Shown piece by piece: positions 1 to 8,547 of a stretch of DNA of 64,000 bases. Every line of letters begins with the position of its first letter. Positions within the stretch are counted from its first letter, which is position 1. The position numbers and the translations under genes are program-made. Origin of the DNA: Chryseobacterium viscerum (GTDB lineage Bacteria; Bacteroidota; Bacteroidia; Flavobacteriales; Weeksellaceae). The notes beneath the pieces are model-generated. The model saw only the letters and a list, made by a program, of their open reading frames with translations, did not search any database and was not told the origin of the DNA. The stretch covers positions 124,001-188,000 of the forward strand of contig NZ_PPEG02000006.1 in NCBI RefSeq assembly GCF_002899945.2. The letters are read 5' to 3'.

Positions 1-2103
1 TACTAATCTTCCGCTTACATCATACACTGTAATATCATACACTTCATTTGAGTTGGTAAATTTGATATTCAGAAGTCCTTTACTTGGATTAGGATATACT
101 ACGAATACATCTTGATTAGCAGCTGCTTCACTCACACCCAACGTCTGAGTAATGGTAAAGTTAATAGGGTTAATGTTGTAGAAAACATTCGTCTCTGCTG
201 CTACCATAATTCTTGCTTGTGTAGTAGTCACATTAGGAATGGTAATCGTTTGAGAACCGTCATTCGGAGTGGAAGCTAAGATCACGGTAGGATACGTAAG
301 CCCTCCATCTGTTGAAAGGTAGATATTTACAGTAGCAGCATTCACAGGAAATGCTGTTGTATTTGCTACATCCCATGTTATCGTCTGAGTAGAATTACCT
401 GCCCAGCTTACCGCTGTAGTAGGTGCTGTTACAATAAAAGGTCCGGAATTTCCATCAACAGTAATAATGGCATCATCATTGGATACTCCAGCACAGCCTG
501 CATTATTATCTCTTACAGTTAGTCTGAATTCCATTGTTCTGGCATAAGATGGTAAAATTTCTCCTTTGCTTACTGTATTATTGATTACATCTGTAATTTT
601 AGGGAAATATCTGTAAGGAACCGTTACAGGAACAAATGATCTGAATATAGCAGCATTTAATGTTGGTACGTTCCAGTCACTTGCCGGGCCTACATCATTC
701 TGTTCCCATGAGTACGTAAGTGGATTGTTGTCTATATCTGAAGCCGATCCTTCTAATCTAAAAGGTGTACTCTTAGGTATGGTATAATCACCTCCTGCAT
801 TTACTGTAGGAGCAAAATTGTTAGAAGGAATCGTCACCTGACATGTTGTAGACTGAACTTTCGTCGTAATAGACTGGTATGATTTGGTATGGAAAGTAGG
901 TATACTGTTGGCTGCTAAGTTATTAACACTTCCACAAATCCCTGCATAGGCCATAATTGTAATACCGCTTCCTGGTTCTACAGCATTGGCTGCACTACGG
1001 TTTCCTCCTCCACAGCTTCCTGTTGTTGCATTAAATGTATGTGGACCTCCAAACTGATGCCCTACTTCATGGGCTACATAATCAATATCGTAAGGATCTC
1101 CCACAGGATTCGGTGAACCAGTGATCCCTCTTCCTTTATTTCCATTGTTACAGATTACTCCTAATCCGGCTAATCCACCACCACCGGTACTGAAAGTATG
1201 TCCGATGTCATAATTGGCATTTCCTATAAGTAAATCAATCTGAGTCTGACTTTCGTTAATTAATGTACCCGCAGAATTATTTCCATTAAATGGATCTGTA
1301 GCAGCATTGGTAAAGACTACATTGGCTTCATTATCCACTAATACCAATCTTGAAGCTACTTCCTGCTCATACACTCCATTCACTCTGTTCACAGAAGTTA
1401 CAATTGCTGAAAGCGTTTGTGCAACAGTAGGCGTAGCTGTACCGGTTGCCGCTACTGCATATTCTCCTGTACAGGCTACTGCAAACCTAAAAACTCTAAT
1501 TTGAGTTCCTACGCTTGGAGCTGTGGTTTTTTGAGCGTTTTTTTTTCCCAGTGGAGTATCATCTTCATCTTGTACTCCGCAAGACCTTGGAGTTTTATCA
1601 ATTAAGTCACTTTTTTTATAAATGATATAATTGTTAATATCCAGTTTTGCATAAGGATCGATATAAGTATCTCCAGCTACCACGGATTTTATCTGTGCAT
1701 GGAATCCCAGCTCGGTAAAATCAAGTTTTATAGTAGCGTATTTATCATCCATTCCCTGTCCTGTAAAAGTAACAATTTGAGGGAATTGGCTGGCCAGTCC
1801 TGGAGCCATTACGGAAGATTTCCAGATTCTGAACTTTGCTTTTGTACCATCAGGCATTGGTAGTACAATAATAGGTGCGTTATCTTTACGATCACTGTCT
1901 TTCAGTTCCGGAACAGAATTAAAATAGCTTTTCATTCCAGCCACATCCAAGGTATACGTCAATGACTTTTCCGGTTGTACTGTTCTCTTTTTAGGATCTG
2001 CTTTAATGGATCTTTCACTGATGACTGTAAAGAAGTCCTGTGCTTTCCCTGAGGAAATGGATATGACGAATATCCCCAAATAAAATAATTGTTTAATTTT
2101 CAT
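1..2103 (-). CDS. Secreted reprolysin-like (M12B-type) zinc metalloprotease with T9SS sorting tail, 3' end cut by window edge
   Basis: The reading frame stays open from an ATG at 2103 to the window edge (about 701 codons) and is incomplete at its C-terminus. Residues 1-20 form a Sec signal peptide (basic MKIK, hydrophobic core, then KAQ). A metzincin zinc site HEVGHQFGGPH lies at residues 345-355, with His345, His349 and His355 as expected zinc ligands and Glu346 as catalytic base. It is followed by a Cys- and Gly-rich stretch typical of reprolysin-like proteases of Flavobacteriia. The C-terminal part has beta-sandwich-like sequence and ends in VYPNPSKGLLNI...YDVSGRLV, the start of a T9SS type A sorting domain, of which some 30 residues lie outside the window. 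It should be exported by Sec, then carried across the outer membrane by the T9SS whose gldKLMN genes lie near 52-57 kb. The family call is firm; the substrate is unknown. Confidence 0.9.
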   Translation of the reverse strand, partial: MKIKQLFYLGIFVISISSGKAQDFFTVISERSIKADPKKRTVQPEKSLTYTLDVAGMKSYFNSVPELKDSDRKDNAPIIVLPMPDGTKAKFRIWKSSVMAPGLASQFPQIVTFTGQGMDDKYATIKLDFTELGFHAQIKSVVAGDTYIDPYAKLDINNYIIYKKSDLIDKTPRSCGVQDEDDTPLGKKNAQKTTAPSVGTQIRVFRFAVACTGEYAVAATGTATPTVAQTLSAIVTSVNRVNGVYEQEVASRLVLVDNEANVVFTNAATDPFNGNNSAGTLINESQTQIDLLIGNANYDIGHTFSTGGGGLAGLGVICNNGNKGRGITGSPNPVGDPYDIDYVAHEVGHQFGGPHTFNATTGSCGGGNRSAANAVEPGSGITIMAYAGICGSVNNLAANSIPTFHTKSYQSITTKVQSTTCQVTIPSNNFAPTVNAGGDYTIPKSTPFRLEGSASDIDNNPLTYSWEQNDVGPASDWNVPTLNAAIFRSFVPVTVPYRYFPKITDVINNTVSKGEILPSYARTMEFRLTVRDNNAGCAGVSNDDAIITVDGNSGPFIVTAPTTAVSWAGNSTQTITWDVANTTAFPVNAATVNIYLSTDGGLTYPTVILASTPNDGSQTITIPNVTTTQARIMVAAETNVFYNINPINFTITQTLGVSEAAANQDVFVVYPNPSKGLLNIKFTNSNEVYDITVYDVSGRLV

Positions 2104-2660
2104 ATATAATGGTATGTAATTTTTATTAATCCAAACAATAAGACCAAAAACTAAATAATAGTTAGTTAAAGATCAATAATTCAAATAAGCTAGAATTATA
2201 AAATTAGTTAAATTAATCCAATTATCACATATGAAAATTCAAAAAAAAGTAATATTCAATTGCAAAAAAACAACAATCAAGCTACCACAAAGCATTCAAC
2301 TTAATAAGTAAATTTTTGATTTTTCTCTTTATCAAAATAACTGATTTTATAGACTTTAGCATTTTAATTATCTTTGAAACGGATAATATAAGTCCATTAG
2401 AATAAAAAAAACATAAATTAAAATAACAAAACGATTAAATATTCCGGTTATTTCAATCTGGAAGACAGCCAAGCGGGAACCTTATTAAGCTTTAAGTTTG
2501 TTACTAATATCGTTACTGAAATTTCCGTTTACCTTAACGAAGGCTGTTAAAAGCGGAAAAATATTCAAATTAGTCAAAATTTAGATTTTTATATCTGGAT
2601 TTTTGCATTTCCATAAGCCGGTAAAAAATTGTAAATTCGCATGTAAATAAATCAGATATA
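2104..2660. other. Intergenic region, AT-rich, divergent promoters presumed
   Basis: This 557-bp gap separates the divergent protease and transketolase genes and must hold both promoters, but I see no clean TTTG/TAnnTTTG pair. A start-less open frame of 42 codons (2422-2550) has a protein-like composition but no initiation codon. No RNA gene or long repeat was recognised. Confidence 0.5.
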
Positions 2661-3512
2661 ATGAGTAAAAGTATTGAAGAGTTAAAAACTCTTACTACGC
2701 AGATCAGAAGAGACATTTTAAGAATGGTTCATGCTGTAAATTCTGGTCACCCAGGTGGAAGTTTAGGTTGTACAGAATTCTTCACAGCCCTTTACGGAAA
2801 AGTAATGAATTACACTTTGCCTTTTACAATGGAGGGTAAAAATGAAGATCATTTCTATCTATCAAACGGACACATTTCTCCGGTATTCTATTCTACTTTA
2901 GCTAGATTTGGTTTTTTCCCGGTACAGGAATTAAGTACTTTCAGAAAATTAGACTCAAGATTGCAAGGTCACCCTACAACTCATGAAGGTCTTCCGGGAA
3001 TCAGAGTGGCTTCAGGGTCATTAGGACAAGGTCTTTCTGTGGCTTTAGGTGTAGCTCAGGCTAAGAAATTAGATGGAGACAACTCTTTGGTATATACTCT
3101 ACATGGAGACGGGGAATTGCAGGAAGGTCAGAATTGGGAAGCTTTCATGTATGCTTCTGCTAAGAAGGTGGATAACATCATTTCTACAATTGACTATAAC
3201 GGACAACAAATTGATGGAAGCACAGACAATGTCCTTTCATTAGGAAATCTTCGTGCAAAACTGGAAGCTTTTGGATGGACTGTTTTGGAAGAGAAAAATG
3301 GAAACGATCTTGAAGCGGTAATTGGTATTCTTGAGAGAGCAAAAACTGAAACTGGAAAAGAAAAGCCGGTTGTTATTCTTCTTCATACAGAAATGGGTTA
3401 CGGAGTTGATTATATGATGGGTTCTCATGCTTGGCATGGTAAAGCTCCTAATGATGAGCAACTGGACACAGCATTCAAGCAATTGTACCTAGAAGCTCCG
3501 GCTGATTATTAA
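2661..3512 (+). CDS. Transketolase, N-terminal (thiamine-diphosphate-binding) subunit
   Basis: Transketolase moves two-carbon ketol units between sugar phosphates in the non-oxidative pentose phosphate pathway. This 283-residue protein is only the N-terminal third of the classical enzyme (about 660 residues). The thiamine diphosphate/Mg motif GDGELQEGQNWE begins at residue 149, with the usual downstream Asn-Gly (DYNGQQIDG). An early HPGGSLG segment at about residues 30-36 and the GHP/SGSLGQGLSVALG region are typical of the family. The C-terminal subunit follows 97 bp downstream on the same strand, so the two chains should form one heteromeric enzyme, the normal split arrangement in many Bacteroidota. 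The gap between them is an AT-rich run of near-repeats built from AATTATAAATGATCA-like units. Confidence 0.95.
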   Translation: MSKSIEELKTLTTQIRRDILRMVHAVNSGHPGGSLGCTEFFTALYGKVMNYTLPFTMEGKNEDHFYLSNGHISPVFYSTLARFGFFPVQELSTFRKLDSRLQGHPTTHEGLPGIRVASGSLGQGLSVALGVAQAKKLDGDNSLVYTLHGDGELQEGQNWEAFMYASAKKVDNIISTIDYNGQQIDGSTDNVLSLGNLRAKLEAFGWTVLEEKNGNDLEAVIGILERAKTETGKEKPVVILLHTEMGYGVDYMMGSHAWHGKAPNDEQLDTAFKQLYLEAPADY

Positions 3513-3609
3513 TTATAAATGATCAATTATTAATGGTAAATGATGATCACAGAACTTTATAATATTGTTGATCAGCTTTCATTTATCAGTTATCAAAAAC
3601 TTTAGTAAA

Positions 3610-4554
3610 ATGAAATATACATATACAGAAAAAAAAGATACACGTTCAGGATTCGGAGCAGGATTAGCTGAACTTGCAGATAAAAACCCTAATGTTGTAG
3701 CACTTTGTGCAGACCTTATTGGTTCTTTGAAAATGGAGAAATTCATTGAAAAAGCTCCGGAAAGATTCTTTCAGGTAGGGATCGCTGAAGCGAATATGAT
3801 TGGTCTTGCTGCAGGTCTTAGCATCACAGGGAAAATTCCTTTTACAGGAACTTTTGCTAACTTCTCTACTTCAAGAGTGTATGACCAAATTCGTCAATCT
3901 GTTGCATATTCTAATAAAAATGTAAAAATCTGTGCATCTCACGCAGGTCTTACCTTAGGAGAAGATGGTGCTACCCACCAGGTTCTTGAAGATATCGGGA
4001 TGATGAAAATGCTTCCTGGAATGACGGTAATCAATACTTGTGACTACAACCAGACAAAAGCTGCTACATTGGCGATTGCTGACCATGAAGGTCCTGTATA
4101 TTTAAGATTCGGAAGACCGGTAGTTCCTGTTTTCATCCCTGAAGATATGCCTTTCGAAATCGGAAAAGGAATCATGCTTCAAGAAGGTACTGATGTAACG
4201 ATTGTTGCAACAGGACACCTTGTATGGGAATCTCTTCTGGCTGCTGATGAGCTTGAGAAAGAAGGTATTTCTTGTGAAGTAATCAACATTCACACGATCA
4301 AGCCTTTGGATGAAGAGATCATTTTAAAATCTGTTGAAAAAACAGGTAAAATTGTAACGGCTGAGGAGCACAACTACCTTGGTGGTTTAGGAGAATCTAT
4401 TGCGGGTATGCTTGCAAGAAAAAGACCTACAAGACAAGAATTCGTAGCGGTAAATGATACTTTCGGAGAGTCTGCAACCCCTGCTGAATTGATGAAAAAG
4501 TATAAAATAGATGCTGCTGCAGTGAAAGAAGCTGTAAAGAAAATTTTAGCTTAA
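3610..4554 (+). CDS. Transketolase, C-terminal subunit
   Basis: This is the partner chain of the upstream N-terminal subunit. It has 314 residues from the ATG at 3610. A longer frame begins at 3565, but its first 15 residues do not resemble the family and the homologous sequence starts at [16 protein letters not shown], so 3610 is preferred. It contains the pyrimidine-binding domain ([10 protein letters not shown]; the activating Glu in [10 protein letters not shown]) and the C-terminal transketolase domain with the VYLRFGRP segment. Together the subunits interconvert pentose, hexose and triose phosphates in the cytoplasm. A strong hairpin terminator follows 22 bp after the stop codon. Confidence 0.95.
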   Translation: MKYTYTEKKDTRSGFGAGLAELADKNPNVVALCADLIGSLKMEKFIEKAPERFFQVGIAEANMIGLAAGLSITGKIPFTGTFANFSTSRVYDQIRQSVAYSNKNVKICASHAGLTLGEDGATHQVLEDIGMMKMLPGMTVINTCDYNQTKAATLAIADHEGPVYLRFGRPVVPVFIPEDMPFEIGKGIMLQEGTDVTIVATGHLVWESLLAADELEKEGISCEVINIHTIKPLDEEIILKSVEKTGKIVTAEEHNYLGGLGESIAGMLARKRPTRQEFVAVNDTFGESATPAELMKKYKIDAAAVKEAVKKILA

Positions 4555-4575
4555 GATAAGTTATTTTATATAGAC

Positions 4576-4613
4576 AAAACGCGGCGGTTTCTTCGAAACC
4601 GCCGCGTTTTTTT
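4576..4613. terminator. Strong bidirectional rho-independent terminator
   Basis: A perfect 16-bp inverted repeat (4576-4591 with 4595-4610) with a 3-nt loop (TTC) and GC-rich core is followed by seven T and preceded by A's. It ends the transketolase pair and can also serve the convergent operon that ends at 4756. Confidence 0.9.
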
Positions 4614-4639
4614 ATTGTAGAAAGTTGATTGAGTTGCGT

Positions 4640-4702
4640 ATATAACCACCCCATCAAAAATTCTTTGAATTTTCGCCACCCCTCCAAAGGATGGGAATGG
4701 TA
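4640..4702. repeat. Probable dispersed double-hairpin repeat
   Basis: Two small hairpins lie side by side: AAAATTC-TTT-GAATTTT at 4657-4673 and an imperfect CCCCTCC-AAA-GGATGGG at about 4679-4695. The text around it (ACCACCCCATCAAAAATTC) looks like an intergenic repeat I associate with flavobacterial genomes. Only one copy is present here, so the dispersed status is inferred. Confidence 0.4.
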
Positions 4703-4755
4703 ATACTTATAGTCGTCATTTGAGCTTCAACCCTACTTTTCTTTACTAATTTTTA

Positions 4756-5271
4756 TTATTCTTGCTGATTCATAGGAATTCCTACAGCGATCAGAACAGG
4801 AGATAAGATTTCCTGTATGTACTCATCTTCTCTTCTGCCGGAAGCTTTGGAACCGGAAAAATAGTTGCTGATTCTATAGTTTTTTACAAACTGATTTCTC
4901 TTTTTCCCGATGGAATAATAATACGTTCCTCTTTCATCATTCACAAAATAGATCATTTCATCAAAGTTCATGAGTTTTTTGGAAATTAACAGTTTTCTGT
5001 AAATACACTTCTCAGATTTATCAAATACATATTTCACAGGAACTCTGAAAATCAGATCAAACAGGAAGTAAATCATGTAAATTGCCCATATTACCAACGC
5101 AATATTAAACTGGTCTCTGGACATTTTATCCATAAAATAATAAATAATTACTGGAAGGGCAATCACCCCCAAGGCAAGCCACCACAACAAAGTACGCAGG
5201 AAATTGTAATTGGGCATAAAGCTTATTTCACTTCCGTTTTCTTCAAATTTATAACGGTCTGTTACGTTCAT
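4756..5271 (-). CDS. Membrane protein of unknown function, two TM helices plus C-terminal soluble domain
   Basis: I do not recognise a named family. The 171-residue protein has a polar N-terminus of about 25 residues, two hydrophobic segments (about residues 27-48 and 57-75), then a basic/aromatic soluble part of about 95 residues. The layout matches its upstream neighbour (5249-5728), which suggests two divergent paralogues with a PH-like soluble domain behind a TM hairpin. Its start overlaps the end of that neighbour by 23 bp, so the two are probably translationally coupled. It is last in a five-gene minus-strand run that starts near 7477. Confidence 0.7.
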   Translation of the reverse strand: MNVTDRYKFEENGSEISFMPNYNFLRTLLWWLALGVIALPVIIYYFMDKMSRDQFNIALVIWAIYMIYFLFDLIFRVPVKYVFDKSEKCIYRKLLISKKLMNFDEMIYFVNDERGTYYYSIGKKRNQFVKNYRISNYFSGSKASGRREDEYIQEILSPVLIAVGIPMNQQE

Positions 5272-5728
5272 TGTCTGCTCCGTTGATGTTCATAATATCT
5301 TCTGTTTCGTTTACCATTTTCTGTATTCCTTTTTGGGTAATAGCCTGTCCTATTGTAAGTTTCTTCTCTTTACCCTCTACTTCAAAATAAATAGACAGCA
5401 TTACATTGGTGGTAATAAAACCCATGTATTTTGTTGCCAGTACATGAAAATTTCTGAAATTCTCTATCGGATAGGTTCTTGCCGGAACAAAAATGGTGTG
5501 TTTTCCTGTAATGGTCATTCGGTCCATATCAATGATGAATTTCTTGGTGAAAAAATTAATCAAAATAAGCACTACCACTGCAATAAGAACATAGCTAAGA
5601 GTTCTTACACTATTAAAAAGTAATCCTGCTACGATCAGAAAGAAAATACAAAGCACCATTACAAATACGGGCTGATTTTTAAAGATATATTGGTTTCCTT
5701 CTTGTTTGTAAAATTTGTAATTGTTCAT
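5249..5728 (-). CDS. Membrane protein of unknown function, possible bacterial PH-like domain
   Basis: This 159-residue protein has a short polar N-terminus, a TM hairpin (about residues 20-60) and a soluble C-terminal domain with alternating beta-like strands (residues 65-145). The layout is like bacterial PH-domain membrane proteins, but no diagnostic motif is visible. It overlaps the following gene by 23 bp and lies 73 bp after the preceding one, so it belongs to the five-gene run 7477 to 4756. Being next to DMP19-like and DUF4303-like genes hints at a conflict-related or immunity-type cassette; that is inference only. Confidence 0.7.
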   Translation of the reverse strand: MNNYKFYKQEGNQYIFKNQPVFVMVLCIFFLIVAGLLFNSVRTLSYVLIAVVVLILINFFTKKFIIDMDRMTITGKHTIFVPARTYPIENFRNFHVLATKYMGFITTNVMLSIYFEVEGKEKKLTIGQAITQKGIQKMVNETEDIMNINGADNERNRPL

Positions 5729-5801
5729 AATTAATATAATTGTTGTTGATAATTTGTTTTGGGGTGTACTGTTATAAAAATAGGTTTATCAAAGATTCCA
5801 T

Positions 5802-6353
5802 CTATTCAAAACGCTGGGCAATTTCATCTTCATTAAGGGTTTTGAGAGTATTCAGATCTGTTCTGAAGTAGGTATCGTGAATGGAAAAATAGGCATCCAT
5901 TTGTATGTTGGTTTGTTCCGATGCTTTTTTCCAGCATGTAAAAAACCACTGTTCAAACAGTCGGTATTTTTCATCATTATATTCATCCAGAATTTCATCA
6001 AAATCATCCTCTTCATAATCATCCTGAAAATCTGAAGCTTTCTGCCATATTTCTTCTGGAATCAATGCAGTCCACTTTTCATCATCATTCTTGTTTTTTT
6101 TTGCTGGCAGGGAGATTGTTTCTGTTGTGAGTTTACCTCTACTGTCAACACCCCAGAAGATGATATTCAGATATTCAAATTCATATTCAAAATAAAAAGC
6201 TTTGATATCGGATTGAGTATTGCCGTTAAGGTAATTAATTCCTTTACCTTCCAACAAGTGAATCAAATCTTCAGTAAGCGGGATACTAATTCCATTCAGA
6301 TAGTGTTCAAGTTCAATATTAAGTTTCTTAAGGTCTTCCATAACTCTATTCAT
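5802..6353 (-). CDS. Hypothetical acidic cytosolic protein
   Basis: The protein has 183 residues, no signal peptide and no TM segment. It is strongly acidic, with an Asp/Glu-rich stretch at about residues 110-130 (DDYEEDDFDEILDEYNDE). I recognise no family. Alternative starts at Met1 and Met5 are equally plausible. Only 14 bp separate it from the upstream DMP19-like gene, so they are likely co-transcribed. Acidic composition and company are compatible with a small immunity- or DNA-mimic-type protein, but nothing in the sequence proves it. Confidence 0.65.
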   Translation of the reverse strand: MNRVMEDLKKLNIELEHYLNGISIPLTEDLIHLLEGKGINYLNGNTQSDIKAFYFEYEFEYLNIIFWGVDSRGKLTTETISLPAKKNKNDDEKWTALIPEEIWQKASDFQDDYEEDDFDEILDEYNDEKYRLFEQWFFTCWKKASEQTNIQMDAYFSIHDTYFRTDLNTLKTLNEDEIAQRFE

Positions 6354-6367
6354 TTAAGAATTTAATA

Positions 6368-6904
6368 TTATCTCTCAATTTCCCTTCCTACCCATTTCTC
6401 AAGCTCTGAAAACATGTCATCGATAGTCAGAACTTTCAGATCCGGATGATTTTTTAACCATTGGGCATGAAGCTCTGTTAAGTTTTCCTCAAGGCTGTAA
6501 AATGAATCATTTTTCAAGATATCTCTTGTGGGATTGGAACCAAAATATTCGTTTTCCAAAAACGTTTCCAATTCCACCTTATTCAAGCCCTCTACCTTTG
6601 AGGACTGTTCCAGAAAAAGATCCAAATGTTTTTGAGCTCCTATTTTCTTTAAACCACCTTCAATGATCTTGTTAAGTTCTGTCGACCATCCGGAGTTCCA
6701 TACAAACTGAGAAAAGTTTCCGTTTTTATACTGACTGATGTAATAATCAACATAGTAACTGGTAATTGAATCTTCATGCATATTCTCTTCTTCTATTCCT
6801 TCTTCGTCTAAGAGGCTTACTACAGAAATATTGGAGCGGATTATATCATAAGGATCGCTGCTTTTATAAGAGGCTTCTGAGACAATTATTTTATCGGTCT
6901 TCAT
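6368..6904 (-). CDS. DMP19-like (DUF4375) family protein
   Basis: This 178-residue acidic protein has the look of the DMP19/DUF4375 family in its middle part: a YYVDYYISQYKNGNFSQFVWN segment followed by a helical GLKKIGAQKHLDLFLEQ segment. In known members these correspond to a region with an aromatic-rich NGGF-type turn and an alpha-helical repeat. The founding member acts as a DNA mimic, but many bacterial homologues are of unknown role and are found among polymorphic-toxin immunity genes. It sits second in the five-gene run, 39 bp after the DUF4303-like gene. The family call is by eye and moderate. Confidence 0.6.
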   Translation of the reverse strand: MKTDKIIVSEASYKSSDPYDIIRSNISVVSLLDEEGIEEENMHEDSITSYYVDYYISQYKNGNFSQFVWNSGWSTELNKIIEGGLKKIGAQKHLDLFLEQSSKVEGLNKVELETFLENEYFGSNPTRDILKNDSFYSLEENLTELHAQWLKNHPDLKVLTIDDMFSELEKWVGREIER

Positions 6905-6943
6905 ATGTATATATTTAAAGTGTTTTTTTAATTCCTCATTCTT

Positions 6944-7477
6944 TTAATTGCCCCAGGTAGCCATCCAGTCCAGATATTCACTTTTGTATTCGTTATCATT
7001 GAGTCTGATGATAATATCCTGCAGATCTTTTGTCTCAAACTCATACTCTGAAACCGTAAATATCAGGAATACCTCTTTGCCAGTGATTTGTGTAAAAAAG
7101 TTTTCATTTTTAAGTTTCTCCAACACTTCGATGCATGTAGAATAAAGTGTAGCCTGAAAACCTTCAAACCACTGATCATCCTCGTCATGTTTATCCAATT
7201 CTGTCCTCAATTGAGTACAGATTTCATTGAATTCTTTATCGGCTCCTTTCATTTCATAGATCCATTCTGCCGGTTCATATTTATAATAAAGAACGTCATC
7301 TTCATCTGCCGTTTCCATTACTTTCATTGTATTGGCAGCAGGACATACCGTCATTGCTCCCTCATCACTGTACAATGCAAAGCTGTACATCCCCTCAGCT
7401 CCATGTTTTTCATACACTTCTAAAAAAGCCTTCTTAGCAGCATTTTCTATCTGCTGTTTCAAAATTTCAAAATTCAT
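6944..7477 (-). CDS. DUF4303-like protein
   Basis: The 177-residue soluble protein starts MNFEILKQQIENAAKKAF, continues with YSFALYSDEGAMTVCPAANT and contains YYKYEPAEWIYE. These features match the DUF4303 pattern: N-terminal helix, a strand pair with Cys-Pro-Ala, and a conserved Trp-rich segment. The molecular function is not known. It is the promoter-proximal gene of the minus-strand run 7477-4756; upstream lies an 810-bp gene-free region. Confidence 0.6.
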   Translation of the reverse strand: MNFEILKQQIENAAKKAFLEVYEKHGAEGMYSFALYSDEGAMTVCPAANTMKVMETADEDDVLYYKYEPAEWIYEMKGADKEFNEICTQLRTELDKHDEDDQWFEGFQATLYSTCIEVLEKLKNENFFTQITGKEVFLIFTVSEYEFETKDLQDIIIRLNDNEYKSEYLDWMATWGN

Positions 7478-8287
7478 ACTTCATTTCTTTTTTAAAATGG
7501 GCGGTAAAATTACCTTTATCCTGCCAAATCAACGCATTATATTTTTTAGATGTCTAGCCAGTTTCATGATTATGAATAACTTATTTTAGAATTTTATAAT
7601 CATCAGACTTGCAATTTCTTCGATCAATCCTCAAAAATGTTATTATGGTCAAGAATATATTCTGCTTCTCTGAGAATATTTTTTTTCATTGATATTCTGT
7701 TATATCATTTCTCAATCTAGTGATATTTCCGGGAAAATTTGTTTTTATAAGCGTTCATATTTGTTTCATGATAAGAATTATCAATGATTTTCTGAGTCCA
7801 AAATCTTCATTTCGATGACGATTACCCGAACCTTTTTTGTTAAATACTTTTCATTTTTGCAAAAGAATCCATAGAAATACAAAATTTCCTCACAAAAAAG
7901 GTACTAGAACATTGATTTTCAACACTCCTTCAACTTATTGTACAATAGAATATATTCCCGTGCAACATGTTATAATGATCTGATATTTTCTTTACATGAT
8001 CAGACTTCACTTTATACTTTTCCAAATTTCAGATATTTCACCAATTCTACCTATAATCCAGTTCTAAATATGCATGTGTGCATAGAATAAAAAACAAATG
8101 AATTGCACATTTTATCCCACCGACGTGATCTAAATATTTATAGTTTTACTCCAATCAACGTTGACGAAATACATTCTCCATTTTTAAATTGTATGTGTAC
8201 AGTGCATGATAAATAGAAGAATGATCCACCCCAATGTCAGGGATTATATGACACAAATGATTTCATACAACAACAAAAATTACCAAC
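7478..8287. other. Gene-free AT-rich region upstream of the RiPP precursor
   Basis: These 810 bp hold no convincing reading frame on either strand. They must contain the promoter of the precursor gene at 8288 and probably that of the minus-strand operon. Near-matches to the -7 box occur (TACTTTTC around 8015), but no perfect TAnnTTTG with a well-placed TTTG was found. Such a long 5' region is unusual in this otherwise compact window. Confidence 0.5.
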
Positions 8288-8488
8288 ATGAAAAAATTAA
8301 ATGGAATGAAGAGAGACTTCTCTTCTTTAGAAAACAAAAAATTAGCAAATACAAGAAGTATTATTGGTGGAGGAGCAACAAATGAAAAGTCGACCTGCGA
8401 GACCGGACCTAATGGTCAGCCAGGTAATACTGGTGACACTGTTATTTGCGTTGATGGAAAGCAAGTAGCCGTACTAACTATCGATTAA
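8288..8488 (+). CDS. RiPP precursor peptide with GG leader (grasp-with-spasm type)
   Basis: The 66-residue peptide has a leader of about 29 residues, rich in Lys, Leu, Ser and Asn, that ends in Ile-Ile-Gly27-Gly28-Gly29, a double-glycine-type cleavage site. The presumed core (residues 30-66) has Cys37 and Cys54, many Thr/Ser/Lys and several Asp/Glu, which are the donors and acceptors needed for ATP-grasp-made ester or amide cross-links. It lies upstream of an ATP-grasp ligase and a SPASM maturase on the same strand. A hairpin terminator immediately follows the stop, which should make this message more abundant than that of the enzymes. The precursor role is inferred from leader shape and context; the modification pattern cannot be read from the sequence. 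Confidence 0.8.
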   Translation: MKKLNGMKRDFSSLENKKLANTRSIIGGGATNEKSTCETGPNGQPGNTGDTVICVDGKQVAVLTID

Positions 8489-8495
8489 ATATGAC

Positions 8496-8520
8496 AGGAG
8501 GGGAAACTCCCCTCCTTTTT
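8496..8520 (+). terminator. Hairpin terminator/attenuator between precursor and modification genes
   Basis: AGGAGGGG (8496-8503) pairs with CCCCTCCT (8509-8516) across a 5-nt loop, followed by five T. It sits 7 bp after the precursor stop and 28 bp before the next gene. Partial read-through here would give high precursor and low enzyme expression. Confidence 0.85.
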
Positions 8521-8547
8521 CAAAAAACCGGAATATAAATTTCAACA

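Noticed and set aside
2422..2550. Start-less 42-codon open frame upstream of the transketolase genes with protein-like composition
   Set aside because: No ATG, GTG or TTG at a sensible place, stop codons on both sides and no recognisable family; could be a decayed gene piece but is not supportable as a feature.
3513..3609. Frameshift or deletion splitting one transketolase gene
   Set aside because: The two halves end and begin at natural domain borders with a clear stop and start 97 bp apart; split transketolase genes are normal in Bacteroidota.
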